Assembly: GCA_964575675.1 (NCBI GenBank)
Contig: CAZNRY010000129.1
Location: 1-12,131, forward strand
From: CAZNRY01 sp964575675
GTDB taxonomy: Bacteria; Eisenbacteria; RBG-16-71-46; CAIMUX01; VGJL01
Direction: 5' to 3'
Length of the DNA: 12,131 nucleotides
Shown: positions 7,544 through 12,131 of the stretch, piece by piece
How positions within the stretch are numbered: the first letter of the stretch is position 1
How the letters are laid out: every line of letters begins with the position of its first letter
Position numbers and translations under genes: made by a program
Notes under the pieces: model-generated
The model's database searches: none
What the model was told of the DNA's origin: nothing
The model's input: only the letters and a program-made list of their open reading frames with translations

Positions 7544-9688
7544 GTGCGAATCAACCGCTCGGATGTTCCTCCGTTTCTGATCGGCCTGGCCGCGCTTCCC
7601 GCGCAGGCGGTCCTGTTGCGCGAGCTTCTCGCCCGGGGCGGCGGCAACGAGCTTGCGGTCACGATCTACCTCGCCGTGTGGCTCCTCGGGTCGGCGCTCG
7701 GAGCGCGGTGGTGGGGCAGGCTCCTCGGTTCTCCCGACCCTCGTTTCGGGGGTCTTCTCGCCGGCGGCGCCATCGTCGCAGTCGTCGGCGTCTCGGTGGC
7801 CAGGTTCATTCCGCAGCCCGGCGGGCTGCCGGGCGAGATCCCGTCGCCATTCGCGATCGCTCTCTGGGGGGCATGCGTTCTTTTCCCTCCGGCGTTCCGA
7901 ACCGCAGGGCTCTTCCCGCTCGCGGTCTTGCGGCAGGAGGACAGTGGCACGGGCCCGCAACCGGCTCGCCCAGGCCCCGCGGCAGGATTCGTGCGCGCTC
8001 TCGCGGGCGGGGCGCCGGGGAGAGCGTATGCCGCCGAAGCGATCGGCGCGCTCACGGGCGGGCTTGCCGTCACCTTTCTGGTCCTGCTGCGCGTTCCATC
8101 GCTCACGATCCTTCTTCTCGACCTCTCCATTCTCATGCTCGCGATTTCCCGGAAGGCAGTGGTCCGGCTCGCCGCCGGAGTTCTTCTGCTTGTCGCCATC
8201 CTGGGCGGGTCGGGAGCGATCGACCGCGTCCTGTTCCGTGCCGCTTGGGAAGGACGCCACCGGGGGTTTCACCTCGTCGAGCACGCCATGACCCCTTCGC
8301 GCACTCTGATCCTCGCGGAACGGGAAGGGCAGAAATGGCTCCTCGTCGACGATGCACTTGCGGATGTCGTGGATGACGCATACCGCGATGAGGCGATTGC
8401 CGCATTGCTCCTCGGGGTTGTTCCCCGCGTCGAGAGGGTGCTGCTCGTCGATTTCGGAGGCGCCGGCGTCGCCGCGGCACTCGCTCGCGCCGGCGTCCGG
8501 GAGGTGACGTGCCTGCTGCCCGATCGGGAGGATACGCTCCTCGTTCCGCCCGCCTCCGGGGTCGACTATGAAATCGGCGATCCGCGGGCTGCCCTGCGCT
8601 GGTCGCGCGGCGACCGCGACGTCATCGTGATCTCCGGCGGAGAAACGGCCGGGATCGGCGCGAACCGCCTCTGGACGGCGGAGGCATTCCGGGCGATGGC
8701 GCTGTTGTTGAGCCCGCGGGGAGCGATCGTTGTCTTGCTCCCGGGCGGGGAAGCGGCGCCGGTTGCCGGTGCGGATGAGCGGCGGATGTCGATTGCGGCG
8801 GCGCTCGCCGAGGCTGCGGGACCCGTTCAGGCGATGGACGTCGACCGTTTTGTTCTGGTCGCTTCCGGCCGGAGCGAACCCGCAAGCCTGAGCGCGGATT
8901 CACTTGCCCATCGCTTGCGCCGCTCGGGTCGCATCCTGCCGAGCTATCCGCCGGAGCGATTCGCGGCGGAGTATCCGCCGGACCGGAGGGTTCACCTGAG
9001 GGCCGCCGATGCGAACCGCGATGGGCGGCCGGTCGCGGTCGCTTCCGCGATCCGAAGGTGGTCGCGGATGGCCGGCCTGTCCTCCGATCCGCCCAAGGGC
9101 CTGCCGATCGCGATGTTCATCCTGATCCTGGTGGTCGTCTTCGTTCCCTGGGCGAGAGGCGCTGGCGGCGCGGGAACGAGTGTCCTTCTCGCGACGGCGG
9201 CGGTATCGATGGGGCTCGACCTTCTCGTCCTGATGACGTACCAGGCCCGGGTCGGCATGTTGTACGGGGGGCTCGGCGCGCTCCTCGGCGCCTTTGTCGG
9301 CGGGACGGCCCTCGGGGCGATCCTCGCGGGAAAGATCGCTGCCCGCCGGACCTCCCGCCGTGCGCTGGTCTGCTCCTGCTTGGCTCAGATGATCCTCGCG
9401 GGCGCGGCGGGGCTCGTCCTCGTCCGCCTCCCGATCGCACCGCCGCTGCTTTCGTCGCTTCCCTACGCGATGATCTCGGTACTTCTCGGAGCATCCTGTG
9501 GATTCCCCTTCCCGCTCGTCGCGCGCGGGTCGACGGCGGGATCGGCCTGGTCCACCGATGCCCTCGGCGGGATCATCGGCGCGGTTCTCTTCCTGAACGT
9601 GATCTCCTGGGGAATCGTTCCGACTGGATTCGCGCTCGGTGCGCTCTCGCTCGCAGCGATGGCCAGGGTTCTTGCTGCGCGCTCGTGA
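7544..9688 (+). CDS. Polytopic membrane protein with embedded, catalytically degenerate spermidine-synthase-like domain
   Basis: This protein of about 714 residues belongs to the fused MFS-like/spermidine-synthase architecture. About seven membrane helices (residues 8-225) come first. The first two are joined by a loop with LLRELLARGGGNELAV, the family's RE...GNEL signature. A soluble domain (about 235-470) follows, then about six more helices (519-714). The soluble part aligns by eye with aminopropyltransferases, but the key motifs are eroded: the SAM-site GGG.G is VDFGGAG (about 299-305), the acidic ELDP strand reads LLPD, and the DVII..DP segment holding the catalytic Asp is DVIVISGGETAG (about 359-370). 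A role as a polyamine-forming enzyme is therefore doubtful; transport, sensing or scaffolding is possible. The start is GTG 7544 or TTG 7541, with no ribosome-binding site. It converges on the radical SAM gene, and its function is unknown. Confidence 0.8.
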   Translation: MRINRSDVPPFLIGLAALPAQAVLLRELLARGGGNELAVTIYLAVWLLGSALGARWWGRLLGSPDPRFGGLLAGGAIVAVVGVSVARFIPQPGGLPGEIPSPFAIALWGACVLFPPAFRTAGLFPLAVLRQEDSGTGPQPARPGPAAGFVRALAGGAPGRAYAAEAIGALTGGLAVTFLVLLRVPSLTILLLDLSILMLAISRKAVVRLAAGVLLLVAILGGSGAIDRVLFRAAWEGRHRGFHLVEHAMTPSRTLILAEREGQKWLLVDDALADVVDDAYRDEAIAALLLGVVPRVERVLLVDFGGAGVAAALARAGVREVTCLLPDREDTLLVPPASGVDYEIGDPRAALRWSRGDRDVIVISGGETAGIGANRLWTAEAFRAMALLLSPRGAIVVLLPGGEAAPVAGADERRMSIAAALAEAAGPVQAMDVDRFVLVASGRSEPASLSADSLAHRLRRSGRILPSYPPERFAAEYPPDRRVHLRAADANRDGRPVAVASAIRRWSRMAGLSSDPPKGLPIAMFILILVVVFVPWARGAGGAGTSVLLATAAVSMGLDLLVLMTYQARVGMLYGGLGALLGAFVGGTALGAILAGKIAARRTSRRALVCSCLAQMILAGAAGLVLVRLPIAPPLLSSLPYAMISVLLGASCGFPFPLVARGSTAGSAWSTDALGGIIGAVLFLNVISWGIVPTGFALGALSLAAMARVLAARS

Positions 9689-9718
9689 CGCGCGCGGGCG
9701 CACGCGAGTCTGTGGCAA

Positions 9719-9737
9719 GCGGCCATTCGGGGGCCGC
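9719..9737 (+). terminator. Short hairpin after the membrane protein gene
   Basis: GCGGCC (9719-9724) pairs perfectly with GGCCGC (9732-9737) around a 7-nt loop, 30 nt after the stop codon. A second 6-bp hairpin follows directly (9738-9743 with 9754-9759). No T-run is present, so this is a weak terminator call supported mainly by its place between convergent genes. Confidence 0.3.
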
Positions 9738-9806
9738 CTGCGCTCGGCGCATGGCGCAGCTCGCTACGGCGATCCCCCTGCATGGCCGCCAGGTCGTCTG
9801 CCGCGA

Positions 9807-9822
9807 GCGCGGGCGCCCGCGC
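9807..9822 (-). terminator. 16-bp perfect palindrome just past the radical SAM gene stop
   Basis: GCGCGGGC followed at once by its reverse complement lies 7 bp beyond the minus-strand stop codon (9830-9832). As RNA it would fold into a 6-bp GC stem with a 4-nt loop. It could end transcription of the DUF362/radical SAM unit. The lack of a U-tract and the high local GC leave it uncertain. Confidence 0.3.
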
Positions 9823-9829
9823 ACGCGCT

Positions 9830-11017
9830 CTACGTCCAGAGTCCCGGGATCGTCCTCCGGCACTTCGGGCAGGCGCCATCCTCGAGAGTGTTCTCCAGGA
9901 TTGTATAACCCGAGCGCCTGACCACCGCGGCTCCACATTGCGGGCAGTACGTGCTCTCGCCCGGATGCCCCGGAACGTTTCCCAGGTAGGCGAAACGGAG
10001 CCCCGCATCGCGCGCATAGCCGTGGACGCGTTCGAGGGTTGAGACGGGCGTCGGCGGCAGATTCTGCAGCCTATAAGCGGGATGGAATCGGGTGAAGTGG
10101 AGCGGAACGTCGGGCCCCAGCTTCTCGGCCACGAATGCGCAGAGCCCGCGCATCGATTCTTCGTCGTCGTTCAGTGTCGGAACGACGAGCACGACGATCT
10201 CGAACCAGATCCCCGTCTCCTTCAAGATCTCAAGCGTGCGCAGGACCGGCTTCAGCTCACCGTCCGTCACGTCCTTGTAGAACGACTCCGAGAATCCCTT
10301 CAAGTCGATCTTGACGGCCGCGAGCCGCGAGACGATCTCGCGAAGGGGCTTCTCTTGGATGTAGCCGTTCGAGATCATCAGGCTTCGAAGGCCGCGGGCG
10401 TTGCCGGCGTCGGCAATGTCGCGCGCGTACTCCCAGAAGATGACCGGCTCCGCGTAGGTGAAGGCGACGAAGGGGGCGCCGGCTCTCAGGGCGGCCGCGA
10501 TCACCTGCTCGGGCGCGGCCTCGGCGCTCGGAACCTGTTCGGGCCTGAACTGGGAGATCTCCCAGTTCTGGCAGTACTTGCACTGGAGGTTGCAGCCGGG
10601 GGTCGCAAGCGAGAAGGCCGGCGAGCCGGGCCGGACGTGAAAGAAGGGCTTCTTCTCGACCGGGTCGACGTGCACGGCGCTCACGCGGGAGTGAACGAGG
10701 GTCCGATACTGCCCGCCGATGTTCTCCCTGACGCCGCAGTAACCGCGCTCCCGGTCGGCCACCCGGCACTCGCGCGGACAGAGCCGGCAGATCACGCGCC
10801 CGCCTTCCTGCGGGTCCCAGTGCGCGGCCGGGCAGTCGGAGACTCCCGCATCCCCGCCGCCGGACGGGGCGAAGTCGAAGACGTCCTCGGCCGACGCCGC
10901 GCGGGGGAACCGGCCGCAATGGGGCAGGGATTCGATCGCGCACAGACCGGCCGCTCCGACTGCGGCCGCCCCGCAGCGGGTGAGGAAGGCCCGGCGTCCC
11001 CATGCCGGCCCGCTCAT
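9830..11017 (-). CDS. amrS: AmrS-type (AmmeMemoRadiSam) radical SAM enzyme with apparent twin-arginine signal
   Basis: This 395-residue protein contains the radical SAM motif CNLQCKYC (C142, C146, C149), ligating the SAM-binding [4Fe-4S] cluster. It sits inside the family signature TPGCNLQCKYCQNWEISQ. Other hallmarks of the AmmeMemoRadiSam enzyme, a relative of pyruvate formate-lyase activase, are an N-terminal CRLCPREC...YCGVR block (77-96), PVEKKPFFH (119-127), AVKIDLKGFSE in the barrel, and a C-terminal CPQC/CPKC zinc-ribbon-like pair ending IPGLW. The substrate of this family is not established. Unusually, the ATG at 11015-11017 is followed by GRRAFLTRC and a hydrophobic Ala-rich stretch (to about residue 27), resembling a Tat signal. 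The frame stays open upstream to 11161, but that part is Arg-rich and overlaps the DUF362 gene, so I reject it. It lies 97 bp downstream of the DUF362 gene and is probably co-transcribed. No AMMECR1 or Memo partner is in the window. Confidence 0.88.
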   Translation of the reverse strand: MSGPAWGRRAFLTRCGAAAVGAAGLCAIESLPHCGRFPRAASAEDVFDFAPSGGGDAGVSDCPAAHWDPQEGGRVICRLCPRECRVADRERGYCGVRENIGGQYRTLVHSRVSAVHVDPVEKKPFFHVRPGSPAFSLATPGCNLQCKYCQNWEISQFRPEQVPSAEAAPEQVIAAALRAGAPFVAFTYAEPVIFWEYARDIADAGNARGLRSLMISNGYIQEKPLREIVSRLAAVKIDLKGFSESFYKDVTDGELKPVLRTLEILKETGIWFEIVVLVVPTLNDDEESMRGLCAFVAEKLGPDVPLHFTRFHPAYRLQNLPPTPVSTLERVHGYARDAGLRFAYLGNVPGHPGESTYCPQCGAAVVRRSGYTILENTLEDGACPKCRRTIPGLWT

Positions 11018-11114
11018 CGAGCGCACCACGCGGCGGAGCTCACGCCGCAGGGGACGAAAACGGGCGTGCCGCGTCGAGGGCGGCGTCCAGGAACTCCGGT
11101 CCGCTCGGCTTCGC

Positions 11115-12131
11115 TCACGCCGCGACCTCCCGCAGATCGATCCGCGACCGCTCTGCCTCACCCAACCCGAGCCGCGCCGCCGTAGCGATCCACGTCGGCT
11201 CGCGCCCGTCCTCGGTGAGGCTCGGCATGCCGCGCCGCGAGCGCTCCTGCTCGATCATCTCCCACGCAATCCGGTCGACGGCGACCGGGTCGAGGGAGAG
11301 GAGAACGCGATTCGGTTGGAATGTATAAGTCGGAACGCGCGCAGGTCCGCCCTGGCACTGCGCGGTGATCGCGTCGATCACGGTCAGGCGGAGCTTCGGT
11401 CGCACGGCCGGATGGCCCAGCAGGTCGGCGAGGAAGGGGTCGCATCGCCCCGCGTGATAGCGGTTCGGGTTGTGGATCAGGCCGTAGAGGTTCTTGCATC
11501 CGGCCGAGACGCCGGAGAGATCGTGGTCCTTGCAGACGCCGACGTTCACGAGGACGGTGGCGTGATCGGTGAGGATCCGGCTGAAGAGCGACCCGATGGA
11601 GCGATGCTCCCGAATCCCTGGGTCGTATCCTCCGCCCTTCAACGCGTCGGTGCCGAAGCACCGGACGTCGTCCTCGTCCTTTCGGATCGGAAATCCCGCG
11701 CGCTCCAACTCGCCGGAGGATCGGTCGAAGAGGACGATCGATCCGGCCGGGATCCCCGCGCTCCGAATGCCCGCGACCAAGCCCTCGACCAAGCCCCTGC
11801 GCGGCGAGAGCCCCGGTCCGGCGAGGCAGTTGAGCTTGATCGCGACGCGATCATCGGGACGAAAGAGCGCCGCCCAGACGTCCCGGCCGTTCGCGCCGGG
11901 CATTCTGATCGCGGCCGCAAGCGCCGCGTCGATTCCTTTGCGAAAGTCGCGGCTCGCCGCGGTGAAGACCGCTGCGGCGACGACGCCCGGAGCGCCGGGC
12001 CCGCCCACACCGGACGATCCGTCCGGCGATTCCCGTCCGGTGGTTGGAACGCGGCTCGACTCTTGCGAGACGTTCTGGATCGGGTAGTCGCCCGAGGGCG
12101 CAGACCGCGCGAGAACCACGCCCGCCGCTAG
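11115..12131 (-). CDS. DUF362 domain protein (partial, N-terminus beyond the window)
   Basis: Of this protein 338 residues are visible. The frame is open to the right edge, where LAAGVVLARS suggests the tail of a signal peptide or Tat leader, so the true start probably lies outside; the GTG at 12117-12119 is a possible internal start. Features of the DUF362 family (PF04015) are the RVAIKLN strand, an alternating GLVAGIRSAGIP/SIVLFDRSSGELERAGF segment, the TVLVNVGVCKDHDLSGVSAGCKNLYG core with its conserved KDH...KNL..G pattern, and LLSLDPVAVDRIAWEMIE near the C-terminus. No ferredoxin-like cysteine domain is attached, unlike some family members. Biochemical function is unknown; some DUF362 proteins occur beside iron-sulfur and radical SAM genes. 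It lies upstream of, and in the same direction as, the radical SAM gene and is likely its operon partner. Confidence 0.85.
   Translation of the reverse strand, partial: LAAGVVLARSAPSGDYPIQNVSQESSRVPTTGRESPDGSSGVGGPGAPGVVAAAVFTAASRDFRKGIDAALAAAIRMPGANGRDVWAALFRPDDRVAIKLNCLAGPGLSPRRGLVEGLVAGIRSAGIPAGSIVLFDRSSGELERAGFPIRKDEDDVRCFGTDALKGGGYDPGIREHRSIGSLFSRILTDHATVLVNVGVCKDHDLSGVSAGCKNLYGLIHNPNRYHAGRCDPFLADLLGHPAVRPKLRLTVIDAITAQCQGGPARVPTYTFQPNRVLLSLDPVAVDRIAWEMIEQERSRRGMPSLTEDGREPTWIATAARLGLGEAERSRIDLREVAA

Noticed and set aside
11018..11161. N-terminal extension of the radical SAM protein to 11161
   Set aside because: The extension is Arg/Ser-rich, overlaps the DUF362 gene by 47 bp and would move the Tat-like signal away from the N-terminus.
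10082..11185. 367-codon plus-strand open frame
   Set aside because: Antisense to the radical SAM gene, whose protein shows a complete family signature.

Overview
The window is a GC-rich bacterial chromosomal segment carrying parts of three protein-coding modules and no recognisable rRNA, tRNA, insertion sequence or CRISPR. An alternative complex III (ActABC) respiratory locus, a secreted beta-helix protein with a FlgD-like/type IX-style C-terminal domain, and very high GC together suggest a member of the Fibrobacteres-Chlorobi-Bacteroidetes (FCB) neighbourhood or a related candidate phylum such as 'Candidatus Eisenbacteria'. This placement is inference from gene content, not a phylogeny.

Left part (1-4107, minus strand): the start of an alternative complex III operon, read right to left. 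A near-consensus sigma70-type promoter (4078-4107) lies just upstream of actA (pentaheme cytochrome c), followed by actB (Tat-targeted iron-sulfur/molybdopterin-like subunit). actB is joined by an ATGA overlap to actC (NrfD-like quinol-interacting membrane subunit), which runs off the left edge. The complex would oxidise menaquinol and pass electrons to a cytochrome c or oxidase outside the window.

Middle (4108-7540): about 720 bp with no convincing gene, then one plus-strand gene for an 840-residue exported protein. It has a signal peptide, a right-handed parallel beta-helix, a cohesin-like region, an Ig-like region and a C-terminal sorting-type domain. Two stem-loops follow it in a 190-bp intergenic gap.

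Right part (7541-12131): a plus-strand gene for a polytopic membrane protein with an embedded spermidine-synthase-like domain that appears to have lost its catalytic residues. It converges on two minus-strand genes: an AmrS-type radical SAM enzyme with an apparent twin-arginine signal, and, upstream of it, a DUF362 protein that runs off the right edge. The DUF362 and radical SAM genes look co-directional and probably co-transcribed. Together with the pseudo-spermidine-synthase they are the least understood part of the window and the best candidate for an undescribed function, possibly envelope-linked iron-sulfur or radical chemistry.
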